Source: Sulfuritalea sp.
Lineage (GTDB): Bacteria > Pseudomonadota > Gammaproteobacteria > Burkholderiales > Rhodocyclaceae
Assembly: GCA_021738385.1 (NCBI GenBank)
Contig: JAIPCF010000010.1
Span: 1 to 54,867 of the forward strand
Reading direction: 5' to 3'
Length of the DNA: 54,867 bases
Part shown: positions 44,223 to 54,797 of the stretch, piece after piece
How the letters are laid out: each line of letters opens with the position of its first letter
How positions within the stretch are numbered: the first letter of the stretch is position 1
Notes under the pieces: generated by a model
What the model was told of the DNA's origin: nothing
Seen by the model: the letters and a program-made list of their open reading frames with translations, nothing else
Database searches by the model: none
Made by a program: the position numbers and the translations under genes

Positions 44223-46388
44223 ATGAGCAAGGCACCCGAAGTCAGCATTCCCTCGATCGAGGCTTGGGCCAAGGCCGCCGCCAAGTCGGCGCCTGAAGGC
44301 GATGTCGCGAAACTGAACTGGGTCACGCCCGAAGGTCTGACAGTCAAGCCGCTCTATACCAAGGCGGATATCGAAAATCTGCCTTTTGCCGACACGCTGC
44401 CGGGTTTCGCGCCTTTTCTGCGCGGGCCGCAGGCCACGATGTACGCCGCTCGGCCGTGGACCATTCGTCAATACGCGGGGTTTTCCACCGCCGAGGCGTC
44501 CAATGCGTTTTACCGCCAGGCACTGGCAGCCGGCGGTCAGGGCGTGTCCGTGGCCTTCGATCTGGCGACGCACCGCGGTTACGATTCGGATCACCCTCGT
44601 GTCACAGGAGATGTCGGCAAGGCCGGCGTTGCCATCGACTCGGTGGAAGACATGAAGATTTTGTTCGACGGCATTCCCCTGGACAAGGTCTCCGTCTCGA
44701 TGACCATGAACGGCGCCGTGCTGCCGATTCTGGCCGGTTACGTGGTGGCGGCCGAGGAGCAGGGCGTGCCCCAGGAACAACTTGCGGGAACCATCCAGAA
44801 CGACATCCTCAAGGAATTCATGGTTCGCAATACCTACATCTACCCGCCCGAACCCTCGATGCGCATCATTGCCGACATCATTGGCTACACCGCACAGCAC
44901 ATGCCGAAGTTCAACTCGATCTCGATTTCCGGTTACCACATGCAGGAAGCCGGCGCGACTCAGGCGCTGGAACTCGCCTTTACGCTGGCTGACGGCCGCG
45001 AATACGTGAAGACCGCTTTGGCGTCGGGCATGGATGTCGATGCCTTCGCCGGTCGCCTGTCATTTTTCTGGGCGATTGGCATGAACTTCTATCTCGAGAT
45101 CGCCAAGATGCGTGCGGCGCGCATGCTCTGGTGGCGGATCATGGACGAGTTCAAACCGAAGAACCCGAAGTCGATGATGCTGCGCACCCACTGCCAGACA
45201 TCGGGCTGGTCGCTGACCGAACAAGATCCCTACAACAACGTAGTACGCACCACCATCGAAGCCATGGCCGCAGTATTCGGCGGCACGCAGAGCTTGCATA
45301 CCAATTCGCTCGACGAAGCCATTGCGCTGCCGACGGAATTTTCGTCGCGCATCGCGCGCAACACCCAGCTCATCATCCAGGAAGAAACCCACATCACCAG
45401 CGTGATCGACCCCTGGGCCGGCAGCTACATGATGGAAAAGCTGACCCAGGACATCGCCGACGAAGCCTGGCGCATCATCGAGGATGTGGAAAAAATGGGC
45501 GGCATGACCCAGGCAGTACAAAGCGGTTGGGCAAAACTGCAGATCGAAAAGTGCGCGGCGGAAAAGCAGGCCCGCATCGATTCCGGCAAGGACGTCATCG
45601 TCGGTGTCAATAAATACAAACTCAAGGAAGAAGCGCCGATCGAAACGCTTGACGTGGACAACCACGCGGTGCGAGACAGCCAGATCATGCGCCTGAAAAG
45701 AATACGCGAAACGCGCGACAGCGCAGCGGTGCAATCGGCACTCGCGGCGCTGACCGATGCTGCGCGCTCCGGCAGCAGCAACCTGCTCGATCTGGCGATA
45801 AAGGCCAGCCGGCAGCGTGCTACAGTCGGTGAAATTTCGGACGCACTCGAAGCGGTCTGGGGCCGTCATCGCGCCACCAATCAAACGGTGTCGGGTGTTT
45901 ACAGTGCAGCGTTTGGCGAGGACGGCACCATGAAGGAAATCCGCGATCTGATCGAGAACTTTGCCGCTGCAGAGGGGCGCCGGCCACGCATCATGATCGC
46001 CAAGCTGGGCCAGGACGGGCATGATCGCGGTGCCAAGGTTGTCGCCACCGCATTTGCCGATCTCGGCTTCGATGTTGATGTCGGCCCCCTGTTTCAGACG
46101 CCCGAGGAGGCGGCACGTCAGGCTATCGAGAACGATGTACATGCCGTTGGCGTGTCAACGCTGGCCGCGGGTCACAAGACCTTGGTGCCGGCATTGATCA
46201 AGGCACTGCGCGAACAGGGCGCAAAGGACATTGTGGTGTTCGTTGGCGGAGTGATTCCGGCGCAGGACTATGAACAGTTGTACAAAGACGGCGCGGCGGG
46301 AATTTTCGGACCGGGAACGCCGATCCCGCAAAGCGCCCACGAAGTCCTGCGCGCGATTCGTGCCGCTCATCTTCCGGCAAGCGCCTGA
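44223..46388 (+). CDS. scpA: Methylmalonyl-CoA mutase
   Basis: Adenosylcobalamin-dependent enzyme interconverting succinyl-CoA and (R)-methylmalonyl-CoA. Single-chain form of 721 residues starting [21 protein letters not shown]. The TIM-barrel substrate domain includes [36 protein letters not shown] and [17 protein letters not shown]. The C-terminal B12 domain (~585-715) has the cobalt-ligand motif [13 protein letters not shown] and [24 protein letters not shown] precedes ATG 44223. MeaB follows eight bases after the stop. No epimerase gene, needed to link the (R) and (S) forms, is found in this window. Confidence 0.96.
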   Translation: MSKAPEVSIPSIEAWAKAAAKSAPEGDVAKLNWVTPEGLTVKPLYTKADIENLPFADTLPGFAPFLRGPQATMYAARPWTIRQYAGFSTAEASNAFYRQALAAGGQGVSVAFDLATHRGYDSDHPRVTGDVGKAGVAIDSVEDMKILFDGIPLDKVSVSMTMNGAVLPILAGYVVAAEEQGVPQEQLAGTIQNDILKEFMVRNTYIYPPEPSMRIIADIIGYTAQHMPKFNSISISGYHMQEAGATQALELAFTLADGREYVKTALASGMDVDAFAGRLSFFWAIGMNFYLEIAKMRAARMLWWRIMDEFKPKNPKSMMLRTHCQTSGWSLTEQDPYNNVVRTTIEAMAAVFGGTQSLHTNSLDEAIALPTEFSSRIARNTQLIIQEETHITSVIDPWAGSYMMEKLTQDIADEAWRIIEDVEKMGGMTQAVQSGWAKLQIEKCAAEKQARIDSGKDVIVGVNKYKLKEEAPIETLDVDNHAVRDSQIMRLKRIRETRDSAAVQSALAALTDAARSGSSNLLDLAIKASRQRATVGEISDALEAVWGRHRATNQTVSGVYSAAFGEDGTMKEIRDLIENFAAAEGRRPRIMIAKLGQDGHDRGAKVVATAFADLGFDVDVGPLFQTPEEAARQAIENDVHAVGVSTLAAGHKTLVPALIKALREQGAKDIVVFVGGVIPAQDYEQLYKDGAAGIFGPGTPIPQSAHEVLRAIRAAHLPASA

Positions 46389-46396
46389 TCCTTTCG

Positions 46397-47410
46397 ATGC
46401 AATCGATGCCGGAACTGGGCCAAGCTGACCTGGACGCTGAGGACCAGGCGCTGGCGCGAGGCTTGCTGGCTGGCGAGCGACGGGCTTTGGCCAAGGCCAT
46501 TACGCTGGTCGAGTCAACGCGAGCCGATCATCGGCAGCGTGCGCAAAAACTTCTTGATGTTGTACTGCCTTATACCGGGCGCTCGATACGTATAGGGATT
46601 TCAGGTGTGCCCGGAGTGGGCAAGTCCACTTTCATCGAAGCTCTGGGCATGTTTCTGATCGAGGCCGGTCATCGCCTGGCGGTACTCGCGGTAGATCCCT
46701 CATCAAGCGTCAATGGCGGTTCGATACTGGGTGACAAAACTCGCATGGAACTGCTTTCCCAGCGCGACGAAGCTTTCATCCGCCCCTCGCCATCATCCGG
46801 AAGTCTGGGAGGCGTGGCGGAGCACACTCGCGAAGCTCTGCTGCTGTGCGAGGCCGCGGGATACGATGTGATCATTGTTGAAACCGTAGGCGTCGGTCAG
46901 TCGGAAACTGCAGTAGCCGGCATGACAGATGCCTTCGTATTGATGCAGCTGCCCAATGCCGGCGATGATTTGCAGGCAATCAAAAAGGGCATCGTGGAGC
47001 TCGCCGACCTGGTGGTATTCAACAAGGCCGACATCGATCCCGCGGCTGCACAGCTGGCTGCAGCACAAATGCGTTCGGCATTGACCATGCTGCATCCGAC
47101 CTCCGTCAACTGGCAGCCGCCGGTCCTCACCCTGTCGGCCACACGCAAAGATGGCCTGGCGGAATTCTGGAAGACGATTGAAAGCTATCGTGACACACTG
47201 ACTTCAACTGGTGAATTCGCTGCCCGGCGCCAGCATCAGTCGCTCGCGTGGATGTGGCACATTATCGATTCGGATTTGCGGCGCCGCTTCCGCGAACATC
47301 CATCTGTAAAGGCCGACATGCTGAATCTGTCCCTCGCGGTAAAAACAGGAGAAACCACACCTGCCGCTGCTGCCGACCATCTGCTCAAAAAGCTTGACCG
47401 GACATTCTGA
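46397..47410 (+). CDS. meaB: Methylmalonyl-CoA mutase-associated GTPase MeaB
   Basis: G-protein chaperone that gates cofactor loading and protects the mutase from inactivation. 337 residues with P-loop GISGVPGVGKSTFIEALG (~70), AVDPSSSVNGGSILGDKTRM, RPSPSSGSLGGVAEHTREA, DVIIVETVGVGQSE and the specificity motif VVFNKADID. Previously called ArgK. Its position directly behind the mutase supports the assignment. Confidence 0.95.
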   Translation: MQSMPELGQADLDAEDQALARGLLAGERRALAKAITLVESTRADHRQRAQKLLDVVLPYTGRSIRIGISGVPGVGKSTFIEALGMFLIEAGHRLAVLAVDPSSSVNGGSILGDKTRMELLSQRDEAFIRPSPSSGSLGGVAEHTREALLLCEAAGYDVIIVETVGVGQSETAVAGMTDAFVLMQLPNAGDDLQAIKKGIVELADLVVFNKADIDPAAAQLAAAQMRSALTMLHPTSVNWQPPVLTLSATRKDGLAEFWKTIESYRDTLTSTGEFAARRQHQSLAWMWHIIDSDLRRRFREHPSVKADMLNLSLAVKTGETTPAAAADHLLKKLDRTF

Positions 47411-47550
47411 GCGATGACAATGGCAGAAGGCCTGTGGAGCGAGCAAATCGTGATATTGAATCTGGATAACGTAGATTGCATCACCTCTGGCGCAATTCGC
47501 GGTAGCGCTCGCGAACCGGCCGGAGCGCGGCACAAGAAAGAGAGGCAGTC
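47411..47550 (+). other. 140-base gap between meaB and the decarboxylase genes
   Basis: No terminator is obvious, so read-through from the mutase genes is possible. GAGAGG lies just before the next start codon. Nothing else is seen. Confidence 0.4.
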
Positions 47551-49086
47551 ATGACGTTATCGCGAAATTCAATTGACGAGTTGCGTCGTCGTCGCACCAG
47601 GATCGCCTCGGGCGGCGGCGAGAGCAAACTTCGGGAGCGCCGCGAAAAAGGGCTCATGTCGGCGCGGGAGCGTCTGGCAGCGCTTTTTCAACCGGGCACC
47701 TTCCAGGAAGTCGGCATGCACGTGAAGGCCAGCGGGAACAAGGATCTTGCGGCTGATGGCGTTGTGACCGGCACCGGCTATGTGGATGGGCAACTGATCG
47801 CCGCATTCAGCCAGGATTTCACGATCGCGGCGGGTACGCTTGGCAAGATGCACGCCCACAAAATAGTCGAGCTAATGAAGCTGGCTATCAAAATCGGTAT
47901 TCCTCTGGTTGCCTTCAAGGATTCCGGCGGGGCTCGCATTCAGGAGTCGGTGGACGCGCTCTCCGGCTATGGCCACGTCTTCTATCACAATGTTCTGATG
48001 TCGGGTGTCGTGCCCCAGATAGCCATCATTTGCGGTCCCTGTGCCGGTGGTGCGGCTTACTCGCCGGCGCTGATGGACTTCATCATCATGACCCGGCACA
48101 ACGCCCAAATGTTCATCACCGGTCCGGAGGTGATCAAAGCGGTGACGGGACGTTCCACGACGCTGAATGAGGTCGGCAGCGCCGAAATGCACGCGACGGT
48201 CAGTGGCAACGTGCATTTCATTGCTGAAGATGAGCGCCATGCCATCCAGATCGCGCAGAAGCTATTGTCCTATCTGCCTTCCAACAATACGGAAGATCCG
48301 CCTCACAAACCGCACACGGATATCTCCCTGTCTCGCGACGAAGGCATGAACGATTTGATCCCTGCGGATTCAGCCGAGCCCATGGATGTGCGCAGAATCA
48401 TTGGCCATCTGGTCGATGGCGCCGAGTTTCTGGAAGTTCACGCCGGCTTTGCCCGTAATCTGATTGTCGGTTTCGCCCGCGTCGAAGGCATCGTGGTCGG
48501 TCTGGTGGCCAACCAGCCGACAGAAATGGCCGGCGCACTGGACATCGATGCCTCCGACAAGGGTGCTCGGTTTATTCGTACCTGCAATGTCTTCAATATT
48601 CCCTTGATCACTCTGGTGGATGTACCGGGTTTTCTGCCCGGTGTCGAACAGGAGCGAGGCGGCATCATTCGTCATGGCGCCAAACTGCTTTTTGCCTACG
48701 CTTCAAGTACGGCGCCGAAGGTCACCGTGATTCTTCGCAAGGCTTATGGCGGCTCCTATCTCGCCATGTGCAGCCAGGAAATGGGCGCGGATTTCGTCTT
48801 TGCCTGGCCGGTCGCTGAAATTGCAGTGATGGGTGCGGAGGGTGCGGTAAATCTTCTCTATCGCAAGGAACTGGCCGAGGCGGAGGACCGTGCCGCCAAG
48901 AAAGCCGAACTGGTCGAACGCTACCGTGCCGAGTTCGCCTCACCCTATCTTTCCGCAGGACATGGCTACATCACGGACGTAATAGAGCCAGCGGAGACGC
49001 GGAGCGTGTTGGCGCTATCGCTACGCAAAGTACTCGACAAACGCGAACTGCGGCCGATGAAGAAGCACGGCAACATTCCGCTCTGA
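47551..49086 (+). CDS. mmdA: Methylmalonyl-CoA decarboxylase alpha subunit (carboxyltransferase)
   Basis: Carboxyltransferase of 511 residues that moves CO2 from methylmalonyl-CoA to the biotin carrier. It has both crotonase-fold halves with the oxyanion motifs [59 protein letters not shown] and RKAYGGSYLAM, and ends MKKHGNIPL. It resembles PccB, but it is followed by the membrane delta, biotin-carrier and beta genes, so the sodium-pump decarboxylase role is preferred. A propionyl-CoA carboxylase beta chain with a different partner remains possible. Confidence 0.85.
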   Translation: MTLSRNSIDELRRRRTRIASGGGESKLRERREKGLMSARERLAALFQPGTFQEVGMHVKASGNKDLAADGVVTGTGYVDGQLIAAFSQDFTIAAGTLGKMHAHKIVELMKLAIKIGIPLVAFKDSGGARIQESVDALSGYGHVFYHNVLMSGVVPQIAIICGPCAGGAAYSPALMDFIIMTRHNAQMFITGPEVIKAVTGRSTTLNEVGSAEMHATVSGNVHFIAEDERHAIQIAQKLLSYLPSNNTEDPPHKPHTDISLSRDEGMNDLIPADSAEPMDVRRIIGHLVDGAEFLEVHAGFARNLIVGFARVEGIVVGLVANQPTEMAGALDIDASDKGARFIRTCNVFNIPLITLVDVPGFLPGVEQERGGIIRHGAKLLFAYASSTAPKVTVILRKAYGGSYLAMCSQEMGADFVFAWPVAEIAVMGAEGAVNLLYRKELAEAEDRAAKKAELVERYRAEFASPYLSAGHGYITDVIEPAETRSVLALSLRKVLDKRELRPMKKHGNIPL

Positions 49087-49100
49087 GCCAGCGGGAACAC

Positions 49101-49445
49101 ATGATGCCTGATATGTGGAGCAAGATTCTGTGGATATACGGCTTGGCGGTCGCTGTCTCGATGCTGATTGCCGTGCTGATCAAACTCATCGTCATAATCC
49201 TCGGCCGGCTCGAACGGGTGCCGACCAGGCAGCCTGAGCCAGCGGCCCCTGCAGTAACGGCCAACAATCCGGCTGCAGACCATGTGGTGGCGATATCGGC
49301 GGCCGTATATGCGGTATTGGGCAGTCACCGCATCGTACACATAGAGGAAACCCGACGCCGAGGTGGCTGGCTGGCGGAAGGCAGGCATGCGCAACATACG
49401 TCCCACGGTGTGGGCCATCATCCGCGACACAAGAGTGCTGGCTGA
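49101..49445 (+). CDS. mmdD: Decarboxylase delta subunit (OadG-like membrane anchor)
   Basis: A 114-residue protein with one N-terminal transmembrane helix (ILWIYGLAVAVSMLIAVLIKLIVIIL, ~8-33), an Ala/Pro-rich linker (PEPAAPAVTANNPA) and a conserved HVVAISAAVYAVLGSHRIVHIEE block, as in OadG/MmdD subunits that hold the pump together. It starts 14 bases after mmdA. The His-rich end (HAQHTSHGVGHHPRHKS) may bind metal. Sequence similarity is modest; gene order makes the call. Confidence 0.8.
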   Translation: MMPDMWSKILWIYGLAVAVSMLIAVLIKLIVIILGRLERVPTRQPEPAAPAVTANNPAADHVVAISAAVYAVLGSHRIVHIEETRRRGGWLAEGRHAQHTSHGVGHHPRHKSAG

Positions 49446-49465
49446 CGAACACTGGAAGGCAGACC

Positions 49466-49864
49466 ATGGAAAAGCGATTTCGTATTACGGTGGATGGACG
49501 CGAATATCAGGTGACGGTGGAGGATCTTAATGAAGGTGCGGGCCAGCTCTATCCGCAGCCCGATAGCATGAAGATTCCAACGCCTCCCAGTCCGGCCGCG
49601 ACGTCGGCCCCGACACCTGTCGTCGGCTCCAACGCGAATGCTGCGAGCGCCCCCGGCGATGTCACCAGCAACCTTGGCGGAGTGGTGCAGGCGGTACTGG
49701 TCAGCGTTGGTCAGCAGGTCAGCGTGGGCGACCGGCTAGCGGTTGTTGAGGCCATGAAAATGAAGACGCCGATAATTTCAGGGGTTGCCGGCAAGGTCAC
49801 ATCAGTTGCGGTCAAGGCTGGCGATCCCGTCGAAGCAGGACAAGTTCTGATGACGATCGCCTGA
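49466..49864 (+). CDS. mmdC: Biotin carrier (gamma) subunit of the decarboxylase
   Basis: A 132-residue biotin-acceptor protein: an N-terminal beta-rich piece (MEKRFRITVDGREYQVTVEDL), a Pro/Ala hinge (~35-65), then a biotinyl domain with VVEAMKMK, where Lys98 is the biotin attachment site. It shuttles CO2 from the alpha subunit to the membrane beta subunit. GGAAGG precedes the ATG. Confidence 0.92.
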   Translation: MEKRFRITVDGREYQVTVEDLNEGAGQLYPQPDSMKIPTPPSPAATSAPTPVVGSNANAASAPGDVTSNLGGVVQAVLVSVGQQVSVGDRLAVVEAMKMKTPIISGVAGKVTSVAVKAGDPVEAGQVLMTIA

Positions 49865-49869
49865 ATTCC

Positions 49870-51075
49870 ATGGAGGGCATGGATATCCTCAATTTGTTTC
49901 AGGGCATCGGGACGCTATTCGCGCAGGACCCAAAGATTGCCATTGGCCGCGTGTGCCTGATATTTCTGGGGTTTCTGCTGGTGTATCTGGGCAAGAAGGA
50001 AGTCCTTGAACCCTTGTTGATGATTCCCATGGGGCTGGGCATGTCGGCAGTCAATGCCGGCGTTCTGGTGCTGGAAGGCGGCAAAACCGGCACCTTGTTC
50101 GTCGACCCGCTGGCGAGTTCCACCGACGAGGTGATGAGCGTCCTGCAGATCGACTGGGTCCAGCCCATTTATACCCTGATGTTCAGCAATGGTCTGATCG
50201 CTTGCCTGGTATTCATGGGAATTGGAGTTCTGCTCGACGTCGGCTTCGTCATGGCGCGGCCTTTTCAGAGCATGATCCTGGCCCTGTTCGCGGAACTGGG
50301 CACGGTGATCACCTTCCCGGTCGCGGTGATGCTGGGCATGACGCAGGCAGAGGCGGCCTCGGTGGCGACTATCGGCGGCGCGGATGGCCCCATGGTCCTG
50401 TTCACTTCTCTGGTGCTCGCCAAGCATTTGTTTGTTCCCATTACCGTGGTCGGCTATCTCTATCTCGGGCTGACCTACGGCGGCTATCCTTATCTGATCA
50501 AGCTGCTGATTCCGCCTCGGCTGCGCGCGATTCCCATGCCGGTGGAGAACGTCAAGAAAATCAGCTCGACGCAGAAACTGGTTTTTTCGGTGGTGGTCTG
50601 TACGCTGTTGTGTCTGTTGTTCCCGGTGGCGGCGCCGTTGTTTCTGTCTCTCTTTGTCGGCGTCGCCGTGCGCGAAAGCAATCTGGTCAATTTCCAGAAT
50701 CTGCTCGGCGAGACGTTTCTCTACGGCGCAACTTTCTTTCTCGCACTGACTCTCGGCATTCTTTGCGAAGCGAGCACGCTGCTCGATCCGGTGGTGCTGA
50801 AGCTTCTATTGCTTGGGATCATGGCCCTGTTCTTTTCAGGCATCGGCGGTATCGTCGGCGGCTATGCACTGTACTTCTGGTACCGTGGAAAATTCAACCC
50901 GATGATAGGAATCGCTGGCGTCAGTTGTATTCCCACCACCGCCAAGCTGGTGCAGAAAATTGCCACGGCAGAAAACCCTGGTCTGATTCTTATGCCCCAC
51001 GCACTGGGTGCCAGTATCAGCGGCGTCATCACCAGTGCGATTTTCACCGGCATCTTTGTTGCGGTTTTGAGATAA
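49870..51075 (+). CDS. mmdB: Sodium-pumping decarboxylase beta subunit
   Basis: Integral membrane subunit of 401 residues that decarboxylates carboxybiotin and exports Na+. About nine to eleven hydrophobic segments are visible, with the functional motifs [10 protein letters not shown] (the re-entrant region with the essential Asp) and [14 protein letters not shown] near the C-terminus. It belongs to the OadB/MmdB/GcdB family; methylmalonyl-CoA as substrate is inferred from the linked mutase and carboxyltransferases. Starts at 49870 or 49879 are both possible (GGAGG lies very close to the second). Confidence 0.92.
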   Translation: MEGMDILNLFQGIGTLFAQDPKIAIGRVCLIFLGFLLVYLGKKEVLEPLLMIPMGLGMSAVNAGVLVLEGGKTGTLFVDPLASSTDEVMSVLQIDWVQPIYTLMFSNGLIACLVFMGIGVLLDVGFVMARPFQSMILALFAELGTVITFPVAVMLGMTQAEAASVATIGGADGPMVLFTSLVLAKHLFVPITVVGYLYLGLTYGGYPYLIKLLIPPRLRAIPMPVENVKKISSTQKLVFSVVVCTLLCLLFPVAAPLFLSLFVGVAVRESNLVNFQNLLGETFLYGATFFLALTLGILCEASTLLDPVVLKLLLLGIMALFFSGIGGIVGGYALYFWYRGKFNPMIGIAGVSCIPTTAKLVQKIATAENPGLILMPHALGASISGVITSAIFTGIFVAVLR

Positions 51076-51136
51076 GCCAAGTTCTGAAGTACTGCGGCAA
51101 GACAGTGCATCGAAATTCAATCTGGAGCAATTTGAT

Positions 51137-52669
51137 ATGCATGAAATAATCAAGAAACTTGACGAGAAGCGAGAGCTTGCACGTCTGGGTGGTGGGCAAA
51201 AGCGCATCGATTCACAGCATGCCAAGGGCAAGCTGGCAGCACGCGAGCGAATAGAAATGCTGCTCGACGATGGAACCTTTGAAGAGTGGGACATGTTCAA
51301 GGAGCATCGCTGCGTCGATTTCGGCATGGGCGCCAGCCATATTCCCGGTGACGGTGTTGTGACAGGCTATGGCACTATCAACGGGCGCATGGTGTTCGTT
51401 TTCTCGCAAGACTTTACTGTGTTCGGTGGGGCCCTGTCGGAAGCGCATGCCGAGAAGATCTGCAAGATCATGGATCACGCCCTCAAGGTGGGTTGTCCGG
51501 TAATTGGACTCAACGACTCGGGTGGCGCGAGAATCCAGGAGGGTGTTGCGGCGCTCGGTGGCTATGCCGATGTGTTTCAACGCAATGTCATGGCGTCCGG
51601 CGTGATTCCCCAGATCTCGCTGATCATGGGCCCTTGCGCTGGTGGCGCGGTGTACTCGCCCGCAATGACCGATTTCATCTTCATGGTCAAGGACACTTCC
51701 TACATGTTCGTCACCGGCCCCGAAGTGGTGAAGACGGTGACGCACGAGGAGGTCACGGCCGAGGAACTCGGTGGTGCCGTGACACATTCGAGCAAATCCG
51801 GCGTCGCCGATCTGGCTTTCGAAAATGATGTCGACGCGCTTTTGATGCTGAGACGGTTTTTCAATTATCTGCCGCTCAACAACAAGGAAAAGCCGCCCGT
51901 CAGGCAGACCTTCGACTTGGCAGATCGGCTCGATTTTTCGCTCGACACCCTGGTGCCGGACAATGCCAATAAGGCCTACGACATGAAGGAGCTGATTCTC
52001 AAGATAGTCGATGACACCGACTTCTTCGAGATTCAGCCGGACCATGCCAAGAATATTTTGATCGGCTTTGCCCGTATGGAAGGCCAGACGGTGGGTATCG
52101 TCGCCAATCAGCCGATGGTGCTGGCGGGTTGCCTTGATATCAAATCTTCAATTAAAGCAGGCAGATTTGTCCGCTTCTGCGACGCCTTCAATATTCCGAT
52201 CATCACGTTGGTAGACGTACCGGGCTTCATGCCGGGAACGGCGCAAGAGTACGGCGGCATCATCAAACATGGCGCCAAGCTGCTTTACGCCTACGCCGAG
52301 TGCACCGTGCCAAAAATAACCCTGATTACTCGCAAGGCTTACGGCGGCGCCTACGACGTGATGGCTTCCAAGCATCTGCGGGGTGACGTGAATTTTGCCT
52401 GGCCATCGGCCGAGATCGCGGTCATGGGTCCCAAGGGCGCGGTCGAGATCATTTTCCGCGAAGAGAAGAACGACAAGCTCAAGGTGGCGGAACGTGAGGC
52501 CGAATACAAGGCCAAGTTCGCCAACCCATTCGTTGCCGGTGCACGCGGCTTCATCGATGATGTAATCATGCCGAATGAAACGCGCAAGCGTATCTGCCGC
52601 TCGCTGGCAATGCTGCGCGGCAAGGACATCAAGAATCCGTGGCGCAAGCACGGGAATATTCCGCTGTGA
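51137..52669 (+). CDS. pccB: Propionyl-CoA carboxylase beta chain
   Basis: Carboxyltransferase of 510 residues, starting [44 protein letters not shown]. Motifs [65 protein letters not shown] and the ending [11 protein letters not shown] are typical PccB. With pccA downstream it converts propionyl-CoA to (S)-methylmalonyl-CoA using ATP and bicarbonate. It is a diverged paralogue of the carboxyltransferase at 47551. Confidence 0.93.
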   Translation: MHEIIKKLDEKRELARLGGGQKRIDSQHAKGKLAARERIEMLLDDGTFEEWDMFKEHRCVDFGMGASHIPGDGVVTGYGTINGRMVFVFSQDFTVFGGALSEAHAEKICKIMDHALKVGCPVIGLNDSGGARIQEGVAALGGYADVFQRNVMASGVIPQISLIMGPCAGGAVYSPAMTDFIFMVKDTSYMFVTGPEVVKTVTHEEVTAEELGGAVTHSSKSGVADLAFENDVDALLMLRRFFNYLPLNNKEKPPVRQTFDLADRLDFSLDTLVPDNANKAYDMKELILKIVDDTDFFEIQPDHAKNILIGFARMEGQTVGIVANQPMVLAGCLDIKSSIKAGRFVRFCDAFNIPIITLVDVPGFMPGTAQEYGGIIKHGAKLLYAYAECTVPKITLITRKAYGGAYDVMASKHLRGDVNFAWPSAEIAVMGPKGAVEIIFREEKNDKLKVAEREAEYKAKFANPFVAGARGFIDDVIMPNETRKRICRSLAMLRGKDIKNPWRKHGNIPL

Positions 52670-52676
52670 AAATCGT

Positions 52677-52736
52677 TAGCCACGGCGAGAACCAAACACT
52701 TGGGTTTCGCCGTGCCGCCGTGTCGCCGAGGTGAAA
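52677..52736. repeat. Inverted repeat element between pccB and pccA
   Basis: Left part AGCCACGGCGAGAACCAAAC (52679-52698). Right part, read on the other strand, ACCTCGGCGACACGGCGG then CACGGCGAAACCC. The two pair around CACTTGG. Same unit as the elements at 6.5 and 17.3 kb. Confidence 0.65.
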
Positions 52737-52749
52737 AGGGGTTAGTGAA

Positions 52750-54735
52750 ATGTTTAAGAAAATTCTGATTGCCAACCGCGGGGAAATCGCCTGCCGTGTC
52801 ATCAAGACCGCCCGCAAGATGGGCATTGCCACCGTCGCTGTGTACTCCGAAGCCGACAAGGATTCGCGTCATGTCGAAATGGCGGACGAGTCAGTCTGCA
52901 TTGGCCCACCGCCTTCGCGGGAGTCGTATCTGGTGATCGACAAGATCATTGCCGCCTGCAAGGAGACCGGAGCCGAGGCGGTGCATCCCGGCTATGGGTT
53001 CTTGTCCGAGAACGAAGAGTTTTCACGTCGGCTGGAAGATAGCGGCATCATCTTCATCGGACCCAAGCACTACTCCATGGCCGCGATGGGCGACAAGATC
53101 GCCTCGAAGAAGCTGGCGCTGGAAGCCAAGGTCAATACCATCCCGGGCCACAATTCAGCGATCGATACTACTGAGCAGGCGGTGGAGATCGCAAAGGGCA
53201 TTGGCTACCCGGTGATGATCAAAGCCTCCGCCGGTGGCGGTGGCAAGGGTCTGCGCGTGGCCTATGACGACAAGGAAGCGGCCGAGGGTTTTGCGGCTTG
53301 CAAGACAGAGGCAAAAAATGCGTTTGGCGATGACCGGATTTTCATCGAGAAGTTTGTCGAGGAGCCCAGGCACATCGAGATCCAACTGATCGCCGACGCG
53401 CATGGCAATACGATTTATTTGCACGAGCGTGAGTGCTCCCTGCAGCGCCGCCACCAGAAGGTGATCGAAGAAGCACCTTCTTCCTTCATCGATCCGGTGA
53501 CGCGCAAGGCCATGGGCGAGCAGGCCGTGGCGCTGGCCAAGGCGGTGAACTACCAGAGCGCGGGCACGGTGGAATTCGTGGTCGGCAAGGACAAGAGTTT
53601 CTACTTCCTGGAAATGAACACACGTTTGCAGGTCGAGCATCCGGTCACCGAGTTGATCACCGGCGTCGACCTGGTGGAGTTGATGATCCGGGTGGCTGCC
53701 GGAGAGAAACTGCCTTTCAGTCAGGAGCAAGTCAAACTCGATGGCTGGGCGATGGAATGCCGGATCAATGCCGAAGATCCCTTCCGCGGATTTTTGCCTT
53801 CGACTGGGCGGCTGGTCAAGTACATCCCGCCGCCTGAAGTGCACGGCGTGCGCGTCGATACGGGTGTATATGAAGGCGGCGAAATTTCCATGTTCTACGA
53901 TTCGATGATCGCCAAGTTGATCGTGCACGCGGCGACGCGCGATCAGGCCATCGCCCGCATGCGGGACGCCTTGAATCAGTTCGTGATTCGCGGCGTCGCC
54001 TCGAACATCGCTTTTCAGGCGGCGCTGATGCAGAACCCGCGCTTTCTGTCTGGCGATTTCAACACCGGCCTGATCGCAGAGCAATATCCCAAGGGCTTCA
54101 ATGCGGCCGATGTGCCGCACGACGATCCGGCGATGCTGGTGGCCGTTGCGGCTGCGATCCATCGCCAGTATCTGGCGCGTAATGCAACCATCTCCGGCCA
54201 GATGCCGGGGCACGAGTTCGTTCCGGGTGAGGACTTTGTGGTGCTGCTGGGCGACGATTCGTATCAGGTGAAGGTGCTCAAGGCCGAGAGCGGCTGGGAT
54301 GTCAGCTTCGGCGGCGAGCGTTTCGAGTTGCGTTCGAACTGGCAGTTTGGTGACCCATTGTATGTAGGCACCCTGAATGGCCAGTCGATCTGCATGCAAG
54401 TGGAGCGGCGAGGCTTGATCTATCGCCTGTTCCATTGGGGCGTACAGGCCGACATGCAGGTGATGTCGGCCCGTACCGCCGAATTGCGGGCGCTGATGCC
54501 GATCAAGGTCGCTGCGGACATGTCGAAGTTTCTGCTTTCGCCAATGCCCGGATTGCTGACTCAGGTTGCCGTCAGCGTGGGGCAGGAGGTCAAGGCCGGC
54601 GAAATTCTGGCCAAGATCGAGGCCATGAAAATGGAGAACGTGCTCAAGGCCGAGCGTGATTGTGTGGTCGAGAAGCTGCTGGCCTCGCCTGGCGAAAGTC
54701 TGGCGGTGGATCAGGCCATCATCGCCTTCAAATAG
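52750..54735 (+). CDS. pccA: Propionyl-CoA carboxylase alpha chain (biotin carboxylase + biotin carrier)
   Basis: 661 residues. Biotin carboxylase domain (~1-450) starts MFKKILIANRGEIACRVIKTARKMGI and has GGGGKGLRVAYDD (ATP-grasp glycine loop), HIEIQLIADAHGN, ECSLQRRHQKVIEEAPS, FLEMNTRLQVEHPVTE and RINAEDP. A linker domain typical of acyl-CoA carboxylases follows (~480-590). The C-terminal biotinyl domain has KIEAMKMENVL. The ATG is preceded by AAGGGG. Its biotin domain could in principle also serve the neighbouring pump, but that system has its own carrier. Confidence 0.95.
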   Translation: MFKKILIANRGEIACRVIKTARKMGIATVAVYSEADKDSRHVEMADESVCIGPPPSRESYLVIDKIIAACKETGAEAVHPGYGFLSENEEFSRRLEDSGIIFIGPKHYSMAAMGDKIASKKLALEAKVNTIPGHNSAIDTTEQAVEIAKGIGYPVMIKASAGGGGKGLRVAYDDKEAAEGFAACKTEAKNAFGDDRIFIEKFVEEPRHIEIQLIADAHGNTIYLHERECSLQRRHQKVIEEAPSSFIDPVTRKAMGEQAVALAKAVNYQSAGTVEFVVGKDKSFYFLEMNTRLQVEHPVTELITGVDLVELMIRVAAGEKLPFSQEQVKLDGWAMECRINAEDPFRGFLPSTGRLVKYIPPPEVHGVRVDTGVYEGGEISMFYDSMIAKLIVHAATRDQAIARMRDALNQFVIRGVASNIAFQAALMQNPRFLSGDFNTGLIAEQYPKGFNAADVPHDDPAMLVAVAAAIHRQYLARNATISGQMPGHEFVPGEDFVVLLGDDSYQVKVLKAESGWDVSFGGERFELRSNWQFGDPLYVGTLNGQSICMQVERRGLIYRLFHWGVQADMQVMSARTAELRALMPIKVAADMSKFLLSPMPGLLTQVAVSVGQEVKAGEILAKIEAMKMENVLKAERDCVVEKLLASPGESLAVDQAIIAFK

Positions 54736-54738
54736 CGC

Positions 54739-54797
54739 AAAAATTCGGCGCCGGTGACACGGCATTGCCGTGGCACCAGCGCCGGGTTTTTGTGACT
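54739..54797 (+). terminator. Strong terminator after pccA, built from a dispersed-repeat dyad
   Basis: Left arm TCGGCGCCGGTGACACGGCA (54745-54764); right arm TGCCGTGGCACCAGCGCCG, followed by GGTTTTTG. Pairing covers about 17 of 19 positions. Each arm equals the short repeat seen inside thiL, dsbD and the GntR gene, here as an inverted pair. Confidence 0.85.

Noticed and set aside
53155-54765. 536-codon open frame on the minus strand
   Set aside because: Antisense shadow of pccA, whose domains and motifs are complete on the plus strand; the antisense product is His/Gln/Arg-rich and matches no family.
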